Below are positions 17,752 to 25,491 of a DNA stretch of 64,000 nt, piece after piece. Each line of letters starts with the position of its first letter. Position 1 is the stretch's first letter. Origin of the DNA: Streptoalloteichus hindustanus (GTDB taxonomy: Bacteria; Actinomycetota; Actinomycetes; Mycobacteriales; Pseudonocardiaceae). The stretch spans positions 186,001-250,000 of the forward strand of contig NZ_FQVN01000005.1 of assembly GCF_900129375.1 (NCBI RefSeq), read 5' to 3'. Both the position numbers and the translations under genes were made by a program. The notes beneath the pieces are model-generated. The model made no database searches. It was not told the DNA's origin and saw only the letters and a program-made list of their open reading frames with translations.

Positions 17752-17817
17752 GGACGATCGTCCTGGACGGAAGACTTGGTCGACCGACCAAACCCACCGA
17801 CTTGGACGATTGACCAG
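17752..17817. promoter_or_regulatory. Tandem TetR-type operators upstream of FMO gene
   Basis: Three symmetric sites lie in the divergent gap. GGACGATCGTCC at 17752-17763 is a perfect 12-bp palindrome. TTGGTC-GACC-GACCAA at 17776-17791 has perfect 6-bp arms. TTGGAC-GATT-GACCAG at 17802-17817 repeats the same layout with one mismatch in the arms. The last two are spaced 26 bp apart, about two and a half helical turns. They are likely binding sites of the adjacent TetR protein (inference). Confidence 0.65.
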
Positions 17818-17875
17818 AACCCGCGACCAGGAGATCGTCGAGTCCTCAGGCGTCCGGCGCACGAAGGGGAAGCAC

Positions 17876-19219
17876 ATGCTCGGCACCAGCAACGACAGCC
17901 CGGTCTGCGTGATCGGCGGGGGGCCGGCCGGGCTGGTCGCCGCCCGGCAGCTCCGGCTGCACGGCATCCCCTACGACCAGTTCGAGCGGCACCGGGACGT
18001 CGGCGGCATCTGGGACCCCGACAACCCCGGCAGCCCGATGTACCGGACCGCGCACCTCATCTCGTCGCGCTTCACGTCGAGCTGCTACGGCTACCCGATG
18101 CCGGCCGACTACCCCGACTACCCGTCGTGGCGTCAGGTGCTCGACTACTTCCGCTCCTTCGCTGAGTTCTTCGACCTCCGCCGGCACATCCGGTTCGGCG
18201 TCGAGGTGCGGTGGGTCGAACGCGGCCTCGACGGGTGGCACGTCACGCTCGACGACGGCCGGACCCTGGTCTACCGCGCGGTGATCTGCGCGACCGGAAT
18301 GACGTGGGTGCCCAACCTCCCCAGCTACCCGGGAGACTTCACCGGCCGGACCATGCACTCGGTCGACTACCGCGACGACCGCATCTTCCGCGGGCGACGC
18401 GTCCTCGTCGTGGGCGGCGGCAACTCCGGCGTCGACATCGCCTGCGACGCCGCGACGACGGCCGACCGGACACTGTGGAGCGTTCGACGCGGCTACCGCG
18501 TGATTCCCAAGCACCTCTTCGGAATCCCGACCGACGCCTTTCTCGAACGCGGCGCGCCGCTGCCACCCGGGATCACGCTTCCCCCGGACCCCAACGCGAT
18601 CCTCGACGGACTGGTGGGCGACCTCAGTCGGTTCGGCCTGCCCGCGCCGGATCACCCCGTGCTCACGTCGAACCCCATCCTCAACGACCGGATTCCGCAC
18701 CACCTGCGGCACGGCGACGTCATCGGCAAGCCCGACATCGCCGAACTCGACGGCGACACGGTCGTCTTCGCGGACGGGAGCAGGGAAACCGTCGACCTGG
18801 TGCTGTACGCGACGGGGTACCGGACTGTCCTGCCGTACCTGGCGGACGCCGCCCTGGACTGGGTGGACGGGCACCCGGATCTCTACCTCCGCGTGTTCCC
18901 CCGGCACACCGACGACCTCTACCTGTTGGGCTATGTCGAGTTCGCCGACGCCGCGTACCGCCGCTTCGACGAGATGGCGCAACTGGTCGCGATGGACCTG
19001 CTGCTCCCGCCCGCCGGCCGCGACGAGCTCCGCAAGCGCCGCGCCGAGCACCAGGTGGACCTGCGCGCCGGCGTGCCCTACCTCGACTCGCCGCGCCACG
19101 TCCCCTACGTCGAGACCCACACGTTCCAGCAGGCGCTGGCCGATCTCCGCACCGCCTTCGGCTGGCCCGCCCTGACCGACGAGTCGTTCGCCGAGATCGC
19201 CCGCCGTCCGGGCGTGTGA
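17876..19219 (+). CDS. Flavin-containing monooxygenase (FMO/BVMO-like)
   Basis: NADPH- and FAD-dependent oxygenase acting on nitrogen or sulfur atoms, or on ketones. The 447 residues show the FAD motif VIGGGPAGLVAARQL near the N-terminus, the NADPH motif VLVVGGGNSGVDIACD near residue 175, and between them the diagnostic FxGxxxHxxxY signature as FTGRTMHSVDY. A C-terminal ATGYR motif is present. The ATG at 17876 has GAAGGGGAAG just upstream. The stop is 14 bp before the next SDR gene, so they are co-transcribed. With an alpha-oxoamine synthase nearby, N-oxygenation of an amino ketone is a possible role; that is inference. Confidence 0.88.
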   Translation: MLGTSNDSPVCVIGGGPAGLVAARQLRLHGIPYDQFERHRDVGGIWDPDNPGSPMYRTAHLISSRFTSSCYGYPMPADYPDYPSWRQVLDYFRSFAEFFDLRRHIRFGVEVRWVERGLDGWHVTLDDGRTLVYRAVICATGMTWVPNLPSYPGDFTGRTMHSVDYRDDRIFRGRRVLVVGGGNSGVDIACDAATTADRTLWSVRRGYRVIPKHLFGIPTDAFLERGAPLPPGITLPPDPNAILDGLVGDLSRFGLPAPDHPVLTSNPILNDRIPHHLRHGDVIGKPDIAELDGDTVVFADGSRETVDLVLYATGYRTVLPYLADAALDWVDGHPDLYLRVFPRHTDDLYLLGYVEFADAAYRRFDEMAQLVAMDLLLPPAGRDELRKRRAEHQVDLRAGVPYLDSPRHVPYVETHTFQQALADLRTAFGWPALTDESFAEIARRPGV

Positions 19220-19233
19220 GACGAGGAGGCCCC

Positions 19234-20010
19234 ATGTTTTCCTTACAGGGCAAGACCGCTGTCGTCACCGGCGCCGCGGCCGGCATCGGCCGCGCGATCG
19301 CCAGCCGGCTCGCCGCCGCGGGCGCCGTGGTGACGTTGGCCGACCTGACGGACGCGAGCGCGCTGGCCGCCGAGCTGGGAGGGCACTACGTCCGCACGGA
19401 CGTGGCCGACGAGGACCAGGTCGCCGCGCTGATGGCGGGCGTGGCCGGCGACGGCCGCATCGACATCTGCGTCAACAACGCGGGCGTCGACTCCGACGGC
19501 CTGATCGCGGAGTTGGGCGAGGCCGAGGTGCTGCGCGTGATGCGGGTGAACACGCTCGGCGTGCTCTACGGCATCAAGCACGCGGCGAAGCACATGACCG
19601 GTGGCGGAGCCGTCGTCAACACCGCGTCCCTGGCCGCCGTCCAGGGGGTGCCCGGCTACGCCGCCTACTCGATGTCCAAGGCGGCGGTGCTGGCGCTGAC
19701 GCGCGCCGCCGCCGTCGAGTACGGCCACGCGGGCGTGCGGATCAACTGCGTCTGCCCGAGCTCGGTGCGGACCGCCATGCTGGCCACCGAGACCGGCGTG
19801 GTCGAGGAGGCGGTCACGACCCTCGCGGCGCCCCTCGGTCGCGTCCTGGAACCGGCCGAGGTCGCCGCCGCGGTCCACTTCCTCGTCGCCGACGACTGTC
19901 CCGTCGTGTCGGGGCAGGCGATCAACCTCGACGGCGGCGTCAGCGCCGGGATCAGCCTGCCCGCCATCGGCGCGCTGTTCGAGGCGTGGCGCGCGAGGGG
20001 AGCGCATTGA
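19234..20010 (+). CDS. Short-chain dehydrogenase/reductase (classical SDR)
   Basis: NAD(P)-dependent oxidoreductase, 258 residues, the size of the 3-oxoacyl-ACP-reductase-like classical SDRs. It shows the dinucleotide motif TGAAAGIGRAIA, the NNAG motif (VNNAGVD), the catalytic Ser in NTASLAAVQG, and the YxxxK pair in YAAYSMSKAAVLAL. The C-terminal segment SGQAINLDGGVSAG is standard. GAGGAGG precedes the ATG at 19234. It follows the FMO gene by 14 bp. Substrate unknown; a keto or hydroxy intermediate of the same pathway is likely. Confidence 0.88.
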   Translation: MFSLQGKTAVVTGAAAGIGRAIASRLAAAGAVVTLADLTDASALAAELGGHYVRTDVADEDQVAALMAGVAGDGRIDICVNNAGVDSDGLIAELGEAEVLRVMRVNTLGVLYGIKHAAKHMTGGGAVVNTASLAAVQGVPGYAAYSMSKAAVLALTRAAAVEYGHAGVRINCVCPSSVRTAMLATETGVVEEAVTTLAAPLGRVLEPAEVAAAVHFLVADDCPVVSGQAINLDGGVSAGISLPAIGALFEAWRARGAH

Positions 20011-20173
20011 ACGGATTAGCGGGTCGGCGTACACCGACATCGGCCGAACGGCATCGGCGAACTAGGCCCTTCGTCGGCATCTTCCGTTCCAGGGCGCGGG
20101 CCGGCGCGGTGATTTCTGAGAACGCGGTGAAAATTGCCCGGCCGGCATACCGCTCTTGCTACGGTGCCTCGCC

Positions 20174-20950
20174 GTGGGGCTGTCACTCGTCACCGGCGCG
20201 ACCGCCGGAATCGGCCGCTCATTCGCGCGGAGATTGGCCGCCGAGGGAAGTGATCTCCTGCTCGTGGCCCGGAGCCGGGACCGGCTCGGCGAGACCGCCG
20301 AGCGGCTCGCCTCCCGCCACGGGGTGTCGGTCACGCCCGTCGTGGCCGACCTGTCGACCGAGGCCGGTTGTGTCGAGGTGACTGACAGGATTTCCGACAC
20401 CGAGATCGACCTGTTGGTGAACAACGCGGGAATGGGCCTGGCCACCGCGTTCTGGGAGAACACCAGGGAGGAGCAGGACCGCCTGCTGGGGCTCAACGTG
20501 CGGGCCGTCATGCGGCTCACACACGCCGTCCTACCAGGGATGTTGGCCCGGGGACGGGGTGACGTCATCAACGTCGCCTCGGTCGCCGGCCTCGTCCCCG
20601 GGGACGCCGACGCCGCCTACGCCGCCAGCAAGGCGTGGGTGGCGGTGTTCAGCGAATCGCTCGCCGTGCAGTTGGGAGATCGGGGAGTCCGGGTGTCCGC
20701 GCTGTGCCCCGGATACACCCGGACGGAAATTCACGAACGAGCAGGAATCGACGTCAGCGATGTTCCCGAATTCGTGTGGCAGGATGCGGACGACGTTGTT
20801 TCGGAAGCGTTGCGGAACCATCGCCGGGGCCGGGTGGTCACCGTTCCCGGGTTGCGCTACCGGCTGGTCGTCAACGCGGCGCGCGTGTTGCCGCGCGCGC
20901 TCGTCCACCGGGTGAGCAGATACGTGTACCGAACTGTTTTCCGCAACTGA
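20174..20950 (+). CDS. Short-chain dehydrogenase/reductase (DltE/ketosphinganine-reductase-like subgroup)
   Basis: A second SDR, 258 residues, with the nucleotide motif TGATAGIGRSFARRLA, the NNAG motif (LVNNAGMGLA), the catalytic Ser of VASVAGLVPG, and Tyr-Lys in AAYAASKAWVAVF. Its C-terminus is longer and basic (ARVLPRALVHRVSRYVYR), a feature of SDRs that associate with membranes or act on lipid ketones. I start it at the GTG at 20174. A TTG at 20156 is also open and neither has a strong ribosome site. It lies 163 bp after the first SDR and could have its own promoter. Confidence 0.82.
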   Translation: MGLSLVTGATAGIGRSFARRLAAEGSDLLLVARSRDRLGETAERLASRHGVSVTPVVADLSTEAGCVEVTDRISDTEIDLLVNNAGMGLATAFWENTREEQDRLLGLNVRAVMRLTHAVLPGMLARGRGDVINVASVAGLVPGDADAAYAASKAWVAVFSESLAVQLGDRGVRVSALCPGYTRTEIHERAGIDVSDVPEFVWQDADDVVSEALRNHRRGRVVTVPGLRYRLVVNAARVLPRALVHRVSRYVYRTVFRN

Positions 20951-21031
20951 CGGAGCCAACCGCGCGCGGTGATCCGCCGCCGACGACGTCGACCTGCGTT
21001 CTTGGGGACGTGAACTGGGGGAAGGTACGAC

Positions 21032-21733
21032 GTGAACAACACGGGGGAGAGGGCGAGCGGGACGCTGCTCGTCGTCGACGACGAACCGGGCATCCGGGAA
21101 CTGCTCACCCTCGGCCTGCGGTTCGTGGGCTACGAGGTGCTCACCGCCGACCGCGCCGACCAGGCGCTCGCCACGGCCCGGCGCCGCCGGCCGGACGCGC
21201 TGGTGGTCGACGTCATGCTGCCCGACGTCGACGGGTTCGAGCTGACCAGGCGACTGCGTGAGGAGGGGACGCGGGCCCCGGTGCTGTTCCTCAGCGCCAG
21301 GGCCGACACCACCGACAAGATCACCGGATTGTCCCTGGGCGACGACTACGTGACCAAGCCGTTCAGCCTGGAGGAGGTCGTGGCCCGCATCCGGAACCTG
21401 CTGAACCGCCAACCGGTTCCGGTCGTGGGCACCACGCTGCGCTTCCACGACCTCCAGCTCGACGTGGCCACCCTCGACGTCCGCAGGGGCGACCGGCCGA
21501 TCAGGTTGTCGCCGACGGAGTTCCGGCTGCTGCGCTACCTGATGCGCAACGCCGGCAGGGTGGTCAGCAAGGCGAGGATCGTCGAGGACGTCTGGGAGTG
21601 CGGTTTCAGCCGCCAGCCCAACATCGTCGAGTCCTACATCAGCTTCCTCCGGCGCAAGGTCGACCGGGAGGACCCGCCGCTGATCCACACCCTGCGCGGC
21701 ATGGGGTACAGCCTGCGGCTCCCGCCGGGATGA
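21032..21733 (+). CDS. OmpR/PhoB-family response regulator
   Basis: A 233-residue transcription factor. The receiver domain has the acidic pair in LLVVDDEPG, the phosphorylated Asp in LVVDVMLPDVDG, the Thr/Ser position in LFLSAR, and the Lys in DDYVTKPFS. The winged-helix output domain ends with the recognition-helix and wing region NIVESYISFLRRKVD and the typical HTLRGMGYSLR. The GTG at 21032 has GGGGGAAGG upstream. The stop overlaps the kinase start (ATGA), so the pair is coupled. Confidence 0.92.
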   Translation: MNNTGERASGTLLVVDDEPGIRELLTLGLRFVGYEVLTADRADQALATARRRRPDALVVDVMLPDVDGFELTRRLREEGTRAPVLFLSARADTTDKITGLSLGDDYVTKPFSLEEVVARIRNLLNRQPVPVVGTTLRFHDLQLDVATLDVRRGDRPIRLSPTEFRLLRYLMRNAGRVVSKARIVEDVWECGFSRQPNIVESYISFLRRKVDREDPPLIHTLRGMGYSLRLPPG

Positions 21734-23199
21734 GCACTCGCCCCGAGGGCGCCGGTCGGCGCTCCTCGCTGCGCCGCCGGTTGGTGACGACGGTCGTCGC
21801 GCTGACCGGCGGCGCCCTGCTCGTCGGGGGCGCCACCAGCGTGCTCCTGCTCCACGACCACCTGCACGAGCAGGTCGAGAAGGAGCTGTTCGTCTCGGAG
21901 ACGTTGCTGCGCAGCTTCTTCGACAGCGTCGGCCAACGCGGGGTGGACGTGGTGGGGCTGGACCGGGGCGCGGCCACGCCGCCGGGCGCCCTGGCCCGGT
22001 ACGTCGTGCAGATCCGCGACCGGACCGGCCGGATCGAGTACCACTTCGACGGCTCGCTCGCGGGCGGCCAGCCGGCGTTGCCGTTCCTCGACCTCAACGA
22101 GGTGCGCCGGCGCGCCGGCCACCCCTTCCGCGTCGAGGCGATCGACAACCCGGGGCGGAGGTTCGCCGTCCTCACCGGGGTGCTGCCCGACCGGTCCGGC
22201 AGCTACGTCATCGCGGTGAACCATGACTCCGTCGAGGAGGTCCTGGCCAGGCACGCGACCATCTGGCTCGGCGTGACCGGCGCCGCGCTCGTCCTCGTGG
22301 CGGCGCTGGCCTACCTGGCGACCAACCGGACGTTGCGCCCGCTGGCCGAGATCCGGCGCACCGCGGACGCGATCACCGCCGGCGACCTGTCCCGCCGGGT
22401 GCCGCCCGCGCCCGGCCACACCGAGATCGGCCAGCTCGTGAGCTGGACCAACGAGATGCTCGACCACATGGAACAGGCCGTGCGCGACCGGACCGACGTC
22501 GAACGCCGGCTGCGCCGCTTCGTCGCCGACGCCAGCCACGAGCTGCGCACCCCGCTCACCAGCATGCGCGGCTTCGCCGAGCTGTACCGGCAGGGCGTGG
22601 TCACCGAACCGGAGCAGGTCGGCCGGGTGATGACCCGGATCGAGGACGAGGCCGTCCGGCTCGGCGACCTCGTGGACGACCTCCTGCTGCTCGCCCAGCT
22701 CGACCACGGCCCCGACCGGGTGCGGGTCCCGGTCGAGCTGTCCGGCCTCGCCGAGGACGCGGTGTTCGACGCCCGGGCCCGCGACCCGGGCCGGCCCGTC
22801 GAACTGGGGTTGCCGGCGCGGCCGCCGCCGGCCGTTCGCGGCGATCCCGGCCAGCTCCACCAACTGCTGACGAACCTGCTGGCCAACGCCGTGCGCCACA
22901 CCCCGGCGGACACCCCGGTGCGGGTCACCGTCCACGCCGGCGACGGGATGGTGTTCGTGGACGTGGCCGATCGAGGTCCTGGGCTCACGCCGGACCAGCT
23001 CGCGGTGGTGTTCGAGCGGTTCGTCCGGCTCGACCGCGGCCGCGCGCGCAGCCAGGGCGGCAGCGGTCTGGGCCTGGCGATCGTCGCCGCGATCGCTGCC
23101 GCGCACGGCGGTCGTGTCGAATACCGGGAAACCCCCGGCGGCGGCGCCACGTTCCGCGTCGCGTTGCCGGCGATGTCCGACGTCAGTTCGTCCGCGTGA
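21730..23199 (+). CDS. Sensor histidine kinase with HAMP domain
   Basis: Partner kinase of 489 residues. A first helix (about residues 20-40) and a second near 175-200 flank an extracellular sensor domain of about 135 residues. HAMP follows (RTLRPLAEIRRTADAI). The HisKA H-box is VADASHELRTPLTSMRGFAE. The ATPase domain has the N-box NLLANAVRHTP, the DRGPGL loop, and GSGLGLAIVAAI. The ATG at 21730 overlaps the regulator's TGA. The signal is unknown; it could tie the neighbouring exporter and biosynthetic block to envelope state. Confidence 0.92.
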   Translation: MSTRPEGAGRRSSLRRRLVTTVVALTGGALLVGGATSVLLLHDHLHEQVEKELFVSETLLRSFFDSVGQRGVDVVGLDRGAATPPGALARYVVQIRDRTGRIEYHFDGSLAGGQPALPFLDLNEVRRRAGHPFRVEAIDNPGRRFAVLTGVLPDRSGSYVIAVNHDSVEEVLARHATIWLGVTGAALVLVAALAYLATNRTLRPLAEIRRTADAITAGDLSRRVPPAPGHTEIGQLVSWTNEMLDHMEQAVRDRTDVERRLRRFVADASHELRTPLTSMRGFAELYRQGVVTEPEQVGRVMTRIEDEAVRLGDLVDDLLLLAQLDHGPDRVRVPVELSGLAEDAVFDARARDPGRPVELGLPARPPPAVRGDPGQLHQLLTNLLANAVRHTPADTPVRVTVHAGDGMVFVDVADRGPGLTPDQLAVVFERFVRLDRGRARSQGGSGLGLAIVAAIAAAHGGRVEYRETPGGGATFRVALPAMSDVSSSA

Positions 23200-23235
23200 G
23201 CCGTCATTGCTGCTCTCCACGCGCGACGAAAACCG

Positions 23236-23526
23236 TTGGCCTCTCTGAGAGATGAGGCTCTCCGACTCCTCGGCGCCCGGGAGATCGGTGTGCCCGTGCT
23301 CGTGCCGCACGCGCTGACTCCGCTGGAACGAAACCCGTTCCTGGGAGCGGCTTTCGCTGATCAGGAGCCCGGCGAGCGGAAGGCGGAGATCGACGCCTTT
23401 CTCGGCCGCCTCTCGTCCGGAGCGGTGCTCCGCAGGGAGATTCTCCCGTCGCCCGTGGAGGGTGAGGGGTCAACCAGCTTCCGCGCCAGTCCGCTGGCGT
23501 CGCCGGTTGACCCCTCGCCGCCATGA
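23236..23526 (+). CDS. CdiI-type immunity-protein-like ORF, possibly a decayed fragment
   Basis: The segment KPLASLRDEALRLLGAREIG, then VPVLVPHALTPLERNPFLG, resembles the start of actinobacterial contact-dependent-inhibition immunity proteins, which carry a 'RRKPL...L..LRLLIGQ..G.P.LVP.AL..L..NPL' pattern. The resemblance begins upstream of the TTG at 23236, in frame, from an ATT codon at 23206 just after the kinase stop; no normal start covers it. The C-terminal 20 residues are read through a terminator hairpin (23461-23519). It may use an unusual start, or be a 5'-decayed orphan. No toxin gene is adjacent. Confidence 0.4.
   Translation: MASLRDEALRLLGAREIGVPVLVPHALTPLERNPFLGAAFADQEPGERKAEIDAFLGRLSSGAVLRREILPSPVEGEGSTSFRASPLASPVDPSPP
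23461..23519. terminator. Inverted repeat ending the two-component operon
   Basis: Arms at 23461-23475 and 23505-23519 pair over 14 of 15 positions (core GAGGGGTCAACC / GGTTGACCCCTC, perfect 12 bp). The 29-nt loop contains a smaller GCGCCAG/CTGGCGT hairpin. It sits between the rightward two-component block and the leftward lsr2 gene and can serve both. Confidence 0.6.
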
Positions 23527-23579
23527 GGGGCAGGGCGGACAGGAGGACGAGGGACATGACTCCCTCCTGTCCCGGACGG

Positions 23580-24005
23580 TCAGTCGGAGAAGAGCGCGGC
23601 CTGGATCCTCGGCTTGGTCCGGGCCTGGTGGTAGGCGGCGATGACGTCGGCCGGGATTCGTCCCCGGTCCGCCACGGGGTGTCCGGTGGCCACCGCCCAC
23701 GCGCGGATGGCGCGGCTCTCCTCGCGGTCGGTGGCCGCGGAGGCGGAGGCGACAGGAGTGGCCGGGGTGGCGGAAGTGGCCGGGGTTGCCGTTCGGGTCG
23801 CCGCGGTTCGGTTCTTGGCGCGGCCCTGGGCACGACGCGCGGCGGCGATGTAGGGCGTGAGGATGTCGCGGAGTTTGGCGGCGTTCTCGTCGGTCAGGTC
23901 GATGGCGTAGACGAGGCCGTCCAGTCCGAACTGGACCGTGTTGATGTCGCCGCCGGTGGTGCCGTCGAGGTCGTCGACGAGGGTGACGATGACTTTCTGT
24001 GCCAA
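23580..24005 (-). CDS. lsr2: Lsr2-family nucleoid-associated protein
   Basis: H-NS-like protein that binds AT-rich and foreign DNA. The N-terminal dimerisation domain begins [19 protein letters not shown] and includes [21 protein letters not shown] long Thr/Ala/Pro linker (residues about 65-95) leads to the C-terminal DNA-binding domain [20 protein letters not shown], whose RGR loop enters the minor groove. I choose the TTG at 24005, because the family starts M-A-Q-K-V and GGGGG lies 8 nt upstream. The ATG at 24020 lacks a ribosome site. It is a likely additional copy rather than the core one, given the accessory setting (inference). Confidence 0.88.
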   Translation of the reverse strand: MAQKVIVTLVDDLDGTTGGDINTVQFGLDGLVYAIDLTDENAAKLRDILTPYIAAARRAQGRAKNRTAATRTATPATSATPATPVASASAATDREESRAIRAWAVATGHPVADRGRIPADVIAAYHQARTKPRIQAALFSD

Positions 24006-24915
24006 AGCTGCTGCCCCCATGGCTGCGTCGGGTGGAAGTGGCGTGGGGAGAAGGAACTGGTGTCGTGGGAACGATCAGTGGTGATGATAACCAGGCGCCG
24101 TCGACAAACCCATCACCTGCACCGGAAGCTGGACATTCCGATCTGTGATGACTGGCGGGCGAGATGCCGAAACAGCCGCTGATCTCCGCGAATGTCGGGA
24201 GTCGCCGCTCTCGGGACGAGTGCTGGTCCGTCCGCGCCGCGGTGCCGTCATCGTTCGGCGCCGTCGTCGTGTTCGGCACCGTCATCGTTCGGCGCGGACG
24301 GGCCCGGTTCGGCGCGTTCCATTCGGTGGCAAGGAGTTCGGCGTGGCGTCCGAGGTCCGGCTACGTGGTGTCGCTTCCAGCGCTGGGAGCCTGGCCGGAG
24401 GTGTGGCGGCGACGTGTCGCGTGATGCGCCAGGGAGCTGTGAACTTCGGCCACGATCTCGGGCTCTCACACAATGAGCGGTGGTCGGACACGAAGGCGTG
24501 CTCACCCGACGAGAGGCGTATGCGACTGGTCGCCCGGTTCCACCGCTGTGGAGGCGGGGACACGTGATCGCACGACGACGAGTTCGTCCCGTCGCTTCCG
24601 CCCGGCCGCGGAACAGGGGAGAGGCGTGGCGTGTCGGGTTCTCGCGCCACCGGGCTTCGGCGCCCTGGTTCCTTTGTCGGAATCACTGGGACGTGTCCCG
24701 ATCTTCCGCGCTACCGGGGGAAGATCGAAAACCTGAATAGCGGGGCGACAGCTCCTTCGGGCGACCGCCCTGCCAACAGGGGCGCGGCAAACCCGTGTCT
24801 GTCACTCAAGTGAGGGAAGATGGTGACTTGATGCGACCGATGGGGCGTTAGTCGGTTCGACGCCGAACACGTCAATCCTCCCAGCGGTGTGCCCACGCGG
24901 AGTCGGGGCGCGCTT
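24006..24915. other. About 0.9 kb without a convincing gene
   Basis: Overlapping open frames exist on both strands, but none has a ribosome site with protein-like composition. The 17-nt direct repeat CCGTCATCGTTCGGCGC occurs at 24245-24261 and 24279-24295, within a run of GTTCGGC copies. The right half has several short hairpin-forming segments (for example around 24750-24790), but I could not match them to a known RNA. It may be decayed sequence or hold an unrecognised RNA. Confidence 0.45.
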
Positions 24916-25386
24916 CTATTCGGCGGGGGAGGCCGGGTCGAGGCGGGTCAGGACCTGGGCGGCGAGCTGGCCCAGGGTGTCGACCTGTTCCGGGGTGAGG
25001 GCGTCGAAGAAGAGGGTGCGGACGGTCTCGACGTGGCCGGGCGCGGCGGCGGTGATCGCCTCCCGGCCGGCCGGGGTGAGCGCCACGAACGCGCCTCGGC
25101 GGTCGCCGGGGCAGTCCTGGCGTTCGACCAGTCCGCGGCGCTGCATCCGGCTCAGGTGGTGGGACAGGCGGCTCTGCTCCCACTCCAGGGCGCGCTGGAG
25201 CTCGTAGGGGCGCAGCCGGCCGTCGGGGGCATCGGTGAGGTGGACCAACACCTCGTAGTCGGCCAGTGACATCCCGGAGTCGGTCTGGAGCTGCCGGTTC
25301 AGCGCGGCGGCCAGCCGGGTCTGCATCCGCAGGTACGTCCGCCAGGCGCGCTGCTCGTCGTCGCCGAGCCACCGGGTCTCGCTCAT
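24916..25386 (-). CDS. MarR-family transcriptional regulator
   Basis: A 156-residue winged-helix dimeric repressor. The DNA-binding part is SLADYEVLVHL, RPYELQRALEWEQSRLSHHL (recognition helix), then RMQRRGLVERQDCPGDRRGA with the wing. It is divergent from the YceI gene. The gap holds three copies of an ATGAC-like palindrome, one of them 21-32 bp upstream of its own ATG, so it probably represses itself and the yceI-pirin operon. Signal likely an oxidant or phenolic compound, from family habit only. Confidence 0.9.
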   Translation of the reverse strand: MSETRWLGDDEQRAWRTYLRMQTRLAAALNRQLQTDSGMSLADYEVLVHLTDAPDGRLRPYELQRALEWEQSRLSHHLSRMQRRGLVERQDCPGDRRGAFVALTPAGREAITAAAPGHVETVRTLFFDALTPEQVDTLGQLAAQVLTRLDPASPAE

Positions 25387-25406
25387 GCGTCCAGCCTAGC
25401 TGTTGC

Positions 25407-25473
25407 ATGACATGTCATCCTCTTGAAATAGATGACGCATCATGTATGTTGGGTCCGGTACATGACACGTCAT
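25407..25473. promoter_or_regulatory. Three MarR-type palindromes between marR and yceI
   Basis: ATGACATGTCAT at 25407-25418 is a perfect 12-bp palindrome. ATGACGCATCAT at 25432-25443 and ATGACACGTCAT at 25462-25473 are close variants that keep the ATGA/TCAT ends. Start-to-start spacings are 25 and 30 bp. The sites cover the promoters of both divergent genes, so they are likely operators for the MarR protein. Confidence 0.7.
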
Positions 25474-25491
25474 CTTCCCCTGGAGGCAGCC

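Noticed and set aside
11789-20950. Classical PKS/NRPS/terpene cluster
   Set aside because: No ketosynthase, adenylation, carrier-protein or terpene-synthase motifs are present in the block.
24736-24890. Possible riboswitch or structured RNA
   Set aside because: Several short hairpins, but no match to a riboswitch consensus I know and no suitable downstream gene on either strand.
24145-24896. Several overlapping ORFs on both strands
   Set aside because: Arg/Ser/Pro-rich shadow-type composition without ribosome sites or recognisable domains.
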